Positions 25,300 through 32,633 of a DNA stretch of 64,000 nt are shown here, piece by piece. Below the pieces are notes generated by a model that had not been told where the DNA came from, did not search any database, and saw nothing but the letters and a program-made list of their open reading frames with translations. The position numbers and the translations under genes were made by a program. Position 1 is the stretch's first letter. The number at the start of each line of letters is the position of its first letter. The stretch is from contig JAFDZF010000100.1 in assembly GCA_018267055.1 (NCBI GenBank), positions 1-64,000 of the forward strand, in the 5' to 3' direction. Source of the DNA: Bacteroidota bacterium. Its GTDB lineage: Bacteria; Bacteroidota; Bacteroidia; Flavobacteriales_F; PHOS-HE28.

Positions 25300-26721
25300 T
25301 CAGAACTCCTGGTCCACCGACCAGTTCTCGAGGATATCGGCCACGCGGCGCACGAACTTCCCGCCCAGGGCGCCGTCCACCACGCGGTGGTCGTAGCTGT
25401 GGCTGAGGAACATCAAATGGCGGATGGCGATCACGTCACCGGTGGGCGTCTCGAGCACCGCGGGCTTCTTGCGGATGGCGCCCGTGGCCATGATGGCGAC
25501 CTGCGGCTGGTTGATGATGGGCGTGCCCAGCACGTTGCCGAAGGTGCCCACGTTGGTCACCGTGTAGGTGCCGTTGCCGATCTCGTCCGGGCTGAGCTTG
25601 CCTTCGCGGGCGCGCTTGGCCAGGTCGTTCACCGCCTTGGCCAGGCCGGTGAGGTTGAGGCGGTCGGCGTTCTTGATCACCGGCACGATGAGGTTGCCCG
25701 AGGGCAGCGCGGCGGCCATGCCGATGTTGATGTCCTTCTTCTTGATGATCGTGTGGCCGTCCACCTGCACGTTGATCATCGGCATCTCCTTGATGGCCTG
25801 GGCGATGGCCATGATGAAGACGGGCGTGAAGGTGATCTTCTCCCCTTCCCGCTTCTCGAAAGCGGCCTTCACGCGCTCGCGCCAGAGCACGAGGTTGGTC
25901 ACGTCGGCCTCCACGAAGCTGGTCACGTGCGGGCTCACGCTCTTGCTCATCACCATGTGGTCGGCGATGAGCTTGCGCATGCGGTCCATCTCAATCAGCT
26001 CGTCGCCGGGGGCGGGCGCCACCTTGGGGGCCTGCGGCTTCGTCTGGATCTGCACCGCCGGGGCCGGAGCGCCCGGGACGGGTGCCGGTGCGCCGGGGGA
26101 TACGTGCACGGTGGGAACTGGTGCAGGGGCCGAGGGCATCGGGGCTTGCGCACTGCTTCCTGCTCCGGCCGCCGGCGTGCTGGCGGCAACGGGTTGCGTG
26201 CCGCGGTTCGGGAGGTAGTCCAGGATGTCCTTCTTGGTCACCCGGCCGCCCTGGCCGGAACCGGCGATGGACTCCAGCTCGTTCATCGTCACACCTTCGC
26301 TCTGGGCGATGTTGCGCACCAGCGGGCTGTAGAACTTGCCGCTCGGGCCGGTGCGCTCCACGGGACCATCGCTGGCGACGGCCGACGGGCGTGCGGCGGC
26401 CACCGGGGCGGCGTGATGGCCGTTGGTGGCGGGGGCGCTGGCGGCCGGTGCGGGAGCGGGCGCCGGTGCCTTCGCGTCGGCGGCGGTGCCGATGTGGGCG
26501 ATGGGCTGGCCCACCTTCACCACGTCGCCATCGTTCACCAGGCGCTTCAGCAGGATGCCGTCCTGCGGGGCGGGCACCTCGCTGTCCACCTTGTCGGTGG
26601 CGATCTCCACCATGGGCTCATCGGCGGCCACCGCATCGCCTTCGTTCTTCAACCACTTGATGATGGTGGCCTCGGCCACGCTCTCGCCCATCTTGGGCAG
26701 CAGGATCTCGATGTGCGCCAT
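25300..26721 (-). CDS. 2-oxoacid dehydrogenase E2 dihydrolipoamide acyltransferase
   Basis: A 473-residue E2 core subunit. It has one lipoyl domain (Lys44 in EIATDKVDSEV is the lipoylation site), an Ala/Pro linker, a peripheral subunit-binding domain (about 128-165, YSPLVRNIAQSEGV), a second long Pro/Ala linker, and a catalytic domain with the H-R-V-V-D-G active-site motif (SYDHRVVDGALGG). The start at 26721 (MAHIEILLPKMGES) is standard; upstream in-frame codons are Ser-rich. Linker and motif type fit branched-chain 2-oxoacid or 2-oxoglutarate complexes better than pyruvate. The E1 and E3 genes are not adjacent. Confidence 0.9.
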   Translation of the reverse strand: MAHIEILLPKMGESVAEATIIKWLKNEGDAVAADEPMVEIATDKVDSEVPAPQDGILLKRLVNDGDVVKVGQPIAHIGTAADAKAPAPAPAPAASAPATNGHHAAPVAAARPSAVASDGPVERTGPSGKFYSPLVRNIAQSEGVTMNELESIAGSGQGGRVTKKDILDYLPNRGTQPVAASTPAAGAGSSAQAPMPSAPAPVPTVHVSPGAPAPVPGAPAPAVQIQTKPQAPKVAPAPGDELIEMDRMRKLIADHMVMSKSVSPHVTSFVEADVTNLVLWRERVKAAFEKREGEKITFTPVFIMAIAQAIKEMPMINVQVDGHTIIKKKDINIGMAAALPSGNLIVPVIKNADRLNLTGLAKAVNDLAKRAREGKLSPDEIGNGTYTVTNVGTFGNVLGTPIINQPQVAIMATGAIRKKPAVLETPTGDVIAIRHLMFLSHSYDHRVVDGALGGKFVRRVADILENWSVDQEF

Positions 26722-26757
26722 GCTTCGTCCGCTGGAGCTGTTGCTCTTCCGACGGGC

Positions 26758-26765
26758 CAAATGTA
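26758..26765 (-). promoter_or_regulatory. -7 promoter box of the E2 gene
   Basis: The minus strand reads TACATTTG, a perfect TAnnTTTG, 36 bases before the ATG at 26721. Confidence 0.5.
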
Positions 26766-26783
26766 GGCCGAAGCCCTTCGGCC
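26766..26783 (-). terminator. GC-rich hairpin after the GT2 fusion gene
   Basis: GGCCGAAG (26766-26773) and CTTCGGCC (26776-26783) form an 8-bp stem with a 2-base loop directly after the stop at 26785 and directly before the E2 promoter box. No T run follows, so termination is possible but weak. Confidence 0.4.
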
Positions 26784-26784
26784 C

Positions 26785-28701
26785 CTACCCTCCGAGGCGG
26801 CTGAAGTTGCCCAGCACGCGGCGCAGGTCCTCCAGCACGCGGTAATCCTTGGCGTACTCGAGGTTCATCCGTTGCACGACGAGGGGCATGGGCTGCAGGT
26901 GGTCGGAGCGCACGGGGTCGAGCACGCCGGGACGCAGCCTGGGCAGGCGGAGCGAAGGATCGAGGGCCGGGAAGTAGCCGATCCAGCTGCGCTCGCCACG
27001 CAGCACCCGGAAGAGGTTGCGGACGAAGCCGCCGCGGTCGCGCACGAACCAGATGCCGATGGGCAGGGTCACGAGGAAGATGAGCGCGAGGCCGATGTCC
27101 ATCAAGCGCTTTCTCCGGCGGGCACCGGCACTGCTCACGGCATGCTCATCCAGGATCATCAGGTCCTGCAGGCTCTCGATGGTGCTGGGGCCGATGATGA
27201 ACTCGCGCGCGGGTTGGGCGATCTTGAAGGTGGCCCGGGTGTGGCGGAGCTCCTCCATCAGGGCGATGATGCGTCCCCACCGCAGGTCCTTGGCGCAGAA
27301 CACCACCTCGTCGATGCCGTTGCGGCGCACGGTGGTGCGGATGCGCTCCCCCGCCCCGGCCCCTTCGGCCTCGGCGGCGTCCAGCTGCATCTGGCGGCCC
27401 AGGCCGAAGTGCGTCTGCCACAGCAGGGCCAGGGCATGGCGGCTCTCCTCGCGGCTGCCCACCGAGAGCACGCGCTTGCGGTCCAGCGTGCGCAGCCCGA
27501 AGGGCTTGATGCCCACCGCATGCAGCAGCAGGCGCACCCCGACGCCGCCCGCGAGCATGGCCCCGGCCCACAGCAGGGCGACGGACGGGGCCGACCACAG
27601 CGGGCCCAGGTCGAGCAGACCGCCCACGAGCAGCACCGCCCAGGCCAGGAGGGCGCCCTTCACCACCTTCACCAGGCGCAAGGGCAGGTCGTAAGCTCCT
27701 ACCAGACCGAAGCAGCCGAGCATCACCAGGGCGTGCAGGAGCACGTTGGCCCCGCCGCCGGCCGCCGCCATGCCCGGCAACAGCGCCCCGGCCAGCCCGC
27801 GGAGCGCGAAGAGCGACAGGCCGTCGAGCATGAGCGGCAGCGCCCGCCGGAGGAAGCGCACCACGATGGCGCCCGCAGCGCTGAGGTAGATGCTGCCGTT
27901 GATCAGCAGGCTGAAGGAATCGGTGCGCCGCCGCGTGAAGTGCTTCTTGGCGAAGATGGCCATGGCGTTGTAGAACACGAACACGTAGTTCACGCTGCTC
28001 TTCTTCGTGCTCTCGCCCTTGTAGTGGATGATGCGCGCCTCGGGCAGGTACCAGTTCTCATAGCCGCCCAGGGTGATGCGGTAGCTCAGGTCGATGTCCT
28101 CCCCGTACATGAAGAAGCTCTCGTCCAGCAGGCCCACCTTGTCCAGCGTGCGCTTGCGCAGGAACATGCAGGCGCCGGAGAGGATCTCGATGGGCGCGGC
28201 CTCGTTCTCGCGCAGGTGCCCCAGGTGGTAGCGGCCGAACACCTTGCTGCGCGGGAAGAGGCGCGTGAGGCCGATGATCTTGTAGAAGGCCACCGCGGGC
28301 GTGGGCAGGCCGCGCTTGCTCTCGGGCAGGAAGCGGCCCGTGCCGTCGATCATCTTCACGCCCAGGCCGCCGGCCTTCGGGTGCGCGTCCAGGAAGGCGA
28401 TCACCTTGCGGAAGACCTCCTCCTCCACCACCGTGTCGGGGTTCAGCAGCACCACGTACTCCGCCCGGCTCTCGCGGATCGCCTGGTTGTTGGCGCGGCT
28501 GAAGCCCACGTTCTCGGTGTTGGCCATCAGGCGCACCTGGGGGAACTTCTCGCGCACCATCTCCACCGAGCCGTCCGTGCTCAGGTTGTCCACCACGAAC
28601 ACCTCGCCCTCGATGCCGTGCAGGGCCTCGAATACCGTGCGCAGGCACTGTTCCAGGTAGGCCCGGACGTTGTAGTTGACGATGATGACGGAGAGCTTCA
28701 T
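26785..28701 (-). CDS. GT2 glycosyltransferase fused to a degenerate polyprenyl sugar-phosphotransferase-like tail
   Basis: A 638-residue protein. The N-terminal 260 residues are a rhamnosyltransferase-like GT-A domain (MKLSVIIVNYNVRAYLEQCL, VDNLSTDGS, LLNPDTVV, FFMYGEDIDLSYR). Then come about four membrane helices (about 290-410), a Rossmann-like segment (about 420-520), another helix and a tail (about 555-638: RRKRLMDIGLALIFLVTLPIG, GERSWIGYFP, RPGVLDP, NLEYAKDY) that aligns in order with WcaJ-type phosphoglycosyltransferases. The catalytic stretch between helix and GERSW is missing, so the second activity is probably lost. The start at 28701 fits the GT2 domain. Role: envelope polysaccharide synthesis. 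Confidence 0.8.
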   Translation of the reverse strand: MKLSVIIVNYNVRAYLEQCLRTVFEALHGIEGEVFVVDNLSTDGSVEMVREKFPQVRLMANTENVGFSRANNQAIRESRAEYVVLLNPDTVVEEEVFRKVIAFLDAHPKAGGLGVKMIDGTGRFLPESKRGLPTPAVAFYKIIGLTRLFPRSKVFGRYHLGHLRENEAAPIEILSGACMFLRKRTLDKVGLLDESFFMYGEDIDLSYRITLGGYENWYLPEARIIHYKGESTKKSSVNYVFVFYNAMAIFAKKHFTRRRTDSFSLLINGSIYLSAAGAIVVRFLRRALPLMLDGLSLFALRGLAGALLPGMAAAGGGANVLLHALVMLGCFGLVGAYDLPLRLVKVVKGALLAWAVLLVGGLLDLGPLWSAPSVALLWAGAMLAGGVGVRLLLHAVGIKPFGLRTLDRKRVLSVGSREESRHALALLWQTHFGLGRQMQLDAAEAEGAGAGERIRTTVRRNGIDEVVFCAKDLRWGRIIALMEELRHTRATFKIAQPAREFIIGPSTIESLQDLMILDEHAVSSAGARRRKRLMDIGLALIFLVTLPIGIWFVRDRGGFVRNLFRVLRGERSWIGYFPALDPSLRLPRLRPGVLDPVRSDHLQPMPLVVQRMNLEYAKDYRVLEDLRRVLGNFSRLGG

Positions 28702-28732
28702 GCACATCCCGTCCGTCGACCGGCCGCTCGGC

Positions 28733-29350
28733 TCATCTCCGGACGCTTTGTTCATAGGGTTTCCGGTCCGCGATGCTGCGGCCCAGGGTGATCTCGTCCA
28801 CCTGCTCCAGGTCGCCGCCGATGCTGATGCCGCGGGCGATCACGCTCACCTGCACGCCGTGCTCGCCGAGCTTGCGGTGGAGGTAGAAGCTGGTGGTGTC
28901 GCCCTCCAGCGTGGCCCCCAGGGCCAGCACCACCTCGGCGATGCCGCCCTTCGCCACGCGCGCGAACAGCTCGCGGGTGTGCAGGTCCTCCGGGCCGATG
29001 CCGTCCAGGGGGCTGATGATGCCGCCCAGCACGTGGTACAGGCCCTTGAACTGGCGGGTGTTCTCGATGGCGATCACGTCGCGGATGTCCTCCACCACGC
29101 AGATCATCGACCGGTCGCGGCCGGGGTCGGCACAGATGTCGCACACCGGCCGGTCGCTGATGTTGCAGCATTCCTGGCAATAGCGCACCTCCTCGCGCAG
29201 GCGGCGGACGGCCTCGCTGAAGCGCACCACCTCGTGCGGCTCACGGCGCAGCAGGTCCAGCGCCAGGCGCATGGCCGTGCGGCGGCCGATGCCGGGCAGG
29301 GTGGCCAGCTGGTCCACGGCGTTCTCCAGCAGTTGCGAGGAAAGGGCCAT
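28733..29350 (-). CDS. recR: Recombination protein RecR
   Basis: A 205-residue DNA-binding protein of the RecFOR pathway that loads RecA on gapped DNA. Seen: helix-hairpin-helix region (LATLPGIGRRTAMRLAL), a four-Cys zinc finger (CQECCNISDRPVCDIC), a Toprim domain (ICVVEDIRDVIAIE, YHVLGGIISPLDGIGPEDL) and a C-terminal Walker-like region (RGISIGGDLEQVDEITL). The start at 29350 is the family start; further in-frame codons upstream are not. A CATCTTTG box on the minus strand (29355-29362) lies 5 bases upstream. Confidence 0.96.
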   Translation of the reverse strand: MALSSQLLENAVDQLATLPGIGRRTAMRLALDLLRREPHEVVRFSEAVRRLREEVRYCQECCNISDRPVCDICADPGRDRSMICVVEDIRDVIAIENTRQFKGLYHVLGGIISPLDGIGPEDLHTRELFARVAKGGIAEVVLALGATLEGDTTSFYLHRKLGEHGVQVSVIARGISIGGDLEQVDEITLGRSIADRKPYEQSVRR

Positions 29351-29435
29351 GGGGCAAAGATGATCCTTCGACCAGCCGATCCGTCGATCGGCCACCGCCG
29401 ATCGACCAATGGGGGGATCCGTGCAACTTCGCGGC

Positions 29436-30776
29436 ATGCGCAAGATCCTGATCCTGGGTGCCGGCCGGTCGGCCTCGTCGCTCATCCACTACCTCATCAC
29501 GCATGCCGACCGCCAGGAATGGCGCCTCACCGTGGCCGAGCGCGACGTGGAGCACGCCCGCCGGATGGTGCATGGTGCGGCGGAGGTGGCGCGGGCCATC
29601 GAGCTCGATGCCGCACAGGCCGAGGCGCGCGCAGCGGTGATCGCCGAGCACGACCTGGTGATCAGCATGCTGCCGGCCTTCATGCACATGGACGTGCTGA
29701 AGGACTGCCTGCGGCTGAGGAAGCACGTGATCACCCCCAGCTATGTGCCCGATGCGCTGTGGCCGCTCGATGCCGACTTCCGCAACGCGGGGCTCATCGT
29801 GCTGAACGAGATGGGCCTCGACCCCGGGCTCGACCACATGAGCGCCATGCGCATCCTGGACCGCATCCGGCGCGAGGAAGGCCGCCTCGAAGCCTTCGAG
29901 AGCTATTGCGGCGGGCTGGTGGCGCCCGAGAGCGACGACAACCCCTGGGGCTACAAGTTCAGCTGGAACCCGCGCAACGTGGTGCTGGCCGGGCAGGGCG
30001 GCGCCGCCAAGTACATCCAGGACGGCGTCACCAAGTACATCCCCTACCACCGCCTGTTCCAGCGGCCCATCCAGGTGAACGTGCCCGGCATGGGCGGCTT
30101 CGACGGCTATGCCAACCGCGATTCGCTGAAGTACCGCAGCCACTACGGCATCGACGACGTGCCCACGCTGAAGCGCGGCACCCTGCGCAAGGCCGGCTAT
30201 TGCGCGGCCTGGGATTGCTTCGTGCAGCTGGGCTGCACCGACGACACCTTCCGCATGGAGCTGCCCGCGGACGCCACCTGGCGCGATTACATCGATGCCT
30301 TCCTGCCCTACCCCGCCTCCCGCGATACCCGCGTGAACCTGGCCTACTACCTGGGGCTCGACCCGCAGGGCCCGGTGATGGCGAAGCTGGATTGGCTGGG
30401 CCTCTTCAGCACGGAGCGGATCGGCGTGGAAGGCCTGACGCCCGCCGCCACCCTACAGCACCTGCTGGAACAGAAATGGAAGCTCGGCCCCACCGACAAG
30501 GACCTGGTGGTGATGTGGCACCGCTTCCGCTACAGCACCGGGGGTGTGCACCAGGAGATCCACGCATCGCTGGCGGTCATCGGCGACGACCAGGTGCACA
30601 CGGCCATGGCCCGCACCGTGGGCCTGCCCATCGGCATCGGCACCAAGCTGCTGCTCAATGGCAAGATCGACGAACGCGGCGTGCTGCTGCCGCTGAAACC
30701 GGAGATCTACAGCCCCATCCTGAAGGAGCTGGAGAAACTGGGCGTGGTGTTCAAGGAGGACGAGATCGAGGTGTGA
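29436..30776 (+). CDS. Saccharopine dehydrogenase family protein
   Basis: A 446-residue NAD(P)-dependent enzyme. The N-terminal Rossmann fold has ILILGAGRSASSLIHYL and ISMLPAFMHMDVLKDCLRLRKHVITPSY, and the C-terminal catalytic region has LNEMGLDPGLDHMSAMRILDRI, ESYCGGLVAPESDDNPWGYKFSWNPRNVV. These match saccharopine reductase/dehydrogenase (Lys9/LysR-type), used in lysine breakdown or in other amino-acid oxidations. The start at 29436 opens the Rossmann strand. It shares an overlapping TGATG with the next gene. Direction (lysine degradation or other) cannot be set from the neighbours. Confidence 0.9.
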   Translation: MRKILILGAGRSASSLIHYLITHADRQEWRLTVAERDVEHARRMVHGAAEVARAIELDAAQAEARAAVIAEHDLVISMLPAFMHMDVLKDCLRLRKHVITPSYVPDALWPLDADFRNAGLIVLNEMGLDPGLDHMSAMRILDRIRREEGRLEAFESYCGGLVAPESDDNPWGYKFSWNPRNVVLAGQGGAAKYIQDGVTKYIPYHRLFQRPIQVNVPGMGGFDGYANRDSLKYRSHYGIDDVPTLKRGTLRKAGYCAAWDCFVQLGCTDDTFRMELPADATWRDYIDAFLPYPASRDTRVNLAYYLGLDPQGPVMAKLDWLGLFSTERIGVEGLTPAATLQHLLEQKWKLGPTDKDLVVMWHRFRYSTGGVHQEIHASLAVIGDDQVHTAMARTVGLPIGIGTKLLLNGKIDERGVLLPLKPEIYSPILKELEKLGVVFKEDEIEV

Positions 30777-31228
30777 TGCGGATGCTCCTCCGCTCCCTGC
30801 TGGCAGGCCCGCTGGTGCTCGTATCCATCGATGTGCTCGCCCAAAGCGGACATCAGGAGGAGTGGGCCCGGCCTTGCGATACGGCCAGCACGGTCATCGA
30901 GGCCAGGGCCTGCTTCTGTCGGGAATTCGCCTGTGCCGACAGTCTGCTTCGCGCGACCTATGATACCATCGGGGTGTCCCTGCGCGACATGCTCGACCGC
31001 CTCCGCCTGGCGGACAGGCCGGATACGGCCGAGATCGCCTGGACACAGGACTTGTTGGATGCCCTGCAACATTCGCAACAGGCCTGGCTGGCCTCCCGCG
31101 AGGCCGACAGGTCGATCGTCGCCGTGCAATGGCAAGGCGGAAGCGGACGGATCGGGGCGGAATGCTATGACGCAACGGTGGCCACCTATCATCGGCTGCG
31201 TCGCTTGCACGAGCTGCTGGACGAATAG
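30776..31228 (+). CDS. LprI-like (DUF1311) secreted protein
   Basis: A 150-residue protein with signal peptide (MRMLLRSLLAGPLVLVSIDVLA). The mature part has paired cysteines (ACFCREFACAD), then LLRATYDTIGVSL, a long helix and QQAWLASREADRSIV, which is the pattern of LprI/DUF1311 domains; one family member inhibits lysozyme. It starts on the TGATG that ends the dehydrogenase gene, so the two are co-translated. It ends three bases before the convergent trmN6 stop. Lysozyme inhibition here is untested. Confidence 0.7.
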   Translation: MRMLLRSLLAGPLVLVSIDVLAQSGHQEEWARPCDTASTVIEARACFCREFACADSLLRATYDTIGVSLRDMLDRLRLADRPDTAEIAWTQDLLDALQHSQQAWLASREADRSIVAVQWQGGSGRIGAECYDATVATYHRLRRLHELLDE

Positions 31229-31231
31229 CGT

Positions 31232-31942
31232 TCAGAACTTCAGCATCAGGTCGCTGAGCAGCGCGCGGTACTTGGCCGAATAGTCGAACGGCCCACGCTC
31301 TTCCACGACGACCTCTTCCTCGATCGCTTCGGAAGCCCCGCGCCGCAACTCCAGCATCACCCGCTTGGGCGGCTTGCTGGCGAGGTAACGTACCGTGCAC
31401 CGGCGTGAGGTGCGCAATTCGACATGCGCCGCTTCCCGCAACAGGTCCGCTTCGCGGTCCAGGGGAACGATCGCGTTGAAGCGGCCATCCTCTGCCAGCA
31501 GGCGCCCCACAGCGTCCATCAGCTCGGCGAAAGTGAGCTCACCGCTGTGCTTGGCCAGGCCCTTCCGGGCATCCGGCGAATCCATCTCGCCCCCATAGAA
31601 CGGCGGGTTGCAGACGATCACGTCGTACGGCTCGCTGGCCCGCAGGCGGCGCGCGTCCATGCGGTGCACGCGCACGCGGTCGGCCCAGGGACTGGCGGCG
31701 GCGTTCTCCGTGGCCTGCGCAGCGGCATCATCGTCGATCTCCACGGCGTCGACGTGGGCGGTGGCATTGCGCTGCGCAGCGATCAAGGCCAGCAGGCCGG
31801 TGCCCGTACCGATGTCGAGGATGCGCCCTGCCCCGCTCCAATCCGTCCAGGCGCCCAGCAGTACGCCGTCGGTGCCCACTTTCAGCGCGCAACGGTCCTG
31901 CCGGATGGTGAACTGCTTGAACCGGAAGTGATCGTTCGGCAT
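31232..31942 (-). CDS. trmN6: tRNA1(Val) A37 N6-methyltransferase TrmN6
   Basis: A 236-residue SAM-dependent methyltransferase. The ATG at 31942 (MPNDHFRFKQFTIRQDRC) matches the usual start; an in-frame ATG at 31969 adds nine residues. Seen: motif I LDIGTGTGLLALIAAQR, motif IV CNPPFY for adenine N6 chemistry, VDAVEIDDDAA for SAM ribose binding. The YfiC/TrmN6 group modifies A37 of tRNA1(Val). It follows rimM on the minus strand, with a 34-bp perfect palindrome between them. Confidence 0.9.
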   Translation of the reverse strand: MPNDHFRFKQFTIRQDRCALKVGTDGVLLGAWTDWSGAGRILDIGTGTGLLALIAAQRNATAHVDAVEIDDDAAAQATENAAASPWADRVRVHRMDARRLRASEPYDVIVCNPPFYGGEMDSPDARKGLAKHSGELTFAELMDAVGRLLAEDGRFNAIVPLDREADLLREAAHVELRTSRRCTVRYLASKPPKRVMLELRRGASEAIEEEVVVEERGPFDYSAKYRALLSDLMLKF

Positions 31943-31991
31943 GATCAGCACCCGCGGGACCCGCCGCATAGCTTCAAGCCATACGCCTTCA

Positions 31992-32025
31992 GCCGCGGGC
32001 TTGATACCGGTATCAAGCCCGCGGC
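31992..32025. repeat. Perfect 34-bp palindrome between rimM and trmN6
   Basis: Left arm GCCGCGGGCTTGATACC (31992-32008) is followed at once by its exact reverse complement (32009-32025). It would form a cruciform or a tight RNA hairpin. Neighbouring AGCTTC/GAAGCT bases extend the symmetry imperfectly. It has no T run, so it may be an extragenic palindromic repeat rather than a plain terminator. Confidence 0.85.
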
Positions 32026-32053
32026 CCGGAGCTCGAAGCTGGCGGCTTGCAGT

Positions 32054-32584
32054 TCAAGCATTCCGGTAGAGATCGATCAGCCCCTCCGGCGTACGTATGG
32101 TCATCGAGCGTTCCTCCAGGTCCATGCTCACGATCATCTCCTCCACCAGCGGCACCATCACTTCCTGCTCGCCTTGGAGGATCACGAGCACGGGGTTCTT
32201 GTCCGTGCCTTCGATCGCGGTCACCTCGCCGAGGTCGCCATGCGCTTCGTCCTTCACGAGCATGCCGATGAACTCGTCGGGGTCCCAGCTCTCGTCGCTT
32301 GCATCGGCCAGGTGGCCCGGCGGGGCATAGATGTCGCGCCCCACCAGGATGCCCGCGCTCTGCGGATCATGGAACTCGTCGAACTTCACCAGCACGCCCA
32401 CCCGGCCCTGGTCACGCAGGTGGCTGAAGAAGAACGGCACCTTCTGCCCTTCGATGTCCACGAACAGCGCGCCCATGTGCACGATGTCGTCCAGGTCGAT
32501 GCCTTCCAGGTGGACGGTCAGTTCGCCTTGATGCCCCCAGGGCTTGCCCAGGCGGCCGAGGAAATGCAGGCTGTCCGTGTCCAT
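32054..32584 (-). CDS. rimM: 16S rRNA processing protein RimM
   Basis: A 176-residue assembly factor of the 30S head that binds ribosomal protein S19. Seen: FLGRLGKPWGHQGELTVHLE at the N-terminal barrel and DEFIGMLVKDEAHGDLGEVTAIE, VMVPLVEEMI in the PRC-barrel domain, typical of RimM. It normally lies right behind rpsP in an operon; here the 2.3-kb hexosaminidase gene, in the opposite direction, stands between them, so rimM must have its own promoter (TAATTTCA-like bases near 32597-32604 on the minus strand). Confidence 0.95.
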   Translation of the reverse strand: MDTDSLHFLGRLGKPWGHQGELTVHLEGIDLDDIVHMGALFVDIEGQKVPFFFSHLRDQGRVGVLVKFDEFHDPQSAGILVGRDIYAPPGHLADASDESWDPDEFIGMLVKDEAHGDLGEVTAIEGTDKNPVLVILQGEQEVMVPLVEEMIVSMDLEERSMTIRTPEGLIDLYRNA

Positions 32585-32621
32585 GCGGGAGAGCCGGTGA
32601 AATTAGGTGGCGGGGCCCAGC

Positions 32622-32629
32622 TACTTTGC
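32622..32629 (+). promoter_or_regulatory. -7-like box of the hexosaminidase gene
   Basis: TACTTTGC, the TA-C-TTTG variant seen also at 45097 and 58776, ends 4 bases before the ATG at 32634. Confidence 0.4.
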
Positions 32630-32633
32630 ACGC

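Noticed and set aside
22404-25406. A 1000-codon open frame on the plus strand opposite the exonuclease and PorE-like genes
   Set aside because: It is rich in His/Val/Leu/Gly without domain motifs and mirrors codon bias of the real genes on the other strand, a common artefact at high GC.
26872-28791. A 639-codon plus-strand frame opposite the GT2 fusion gene
   Set aside because: Composition of an antisense shadow (Gln/His/Ala/Val runs); no start context or motif.
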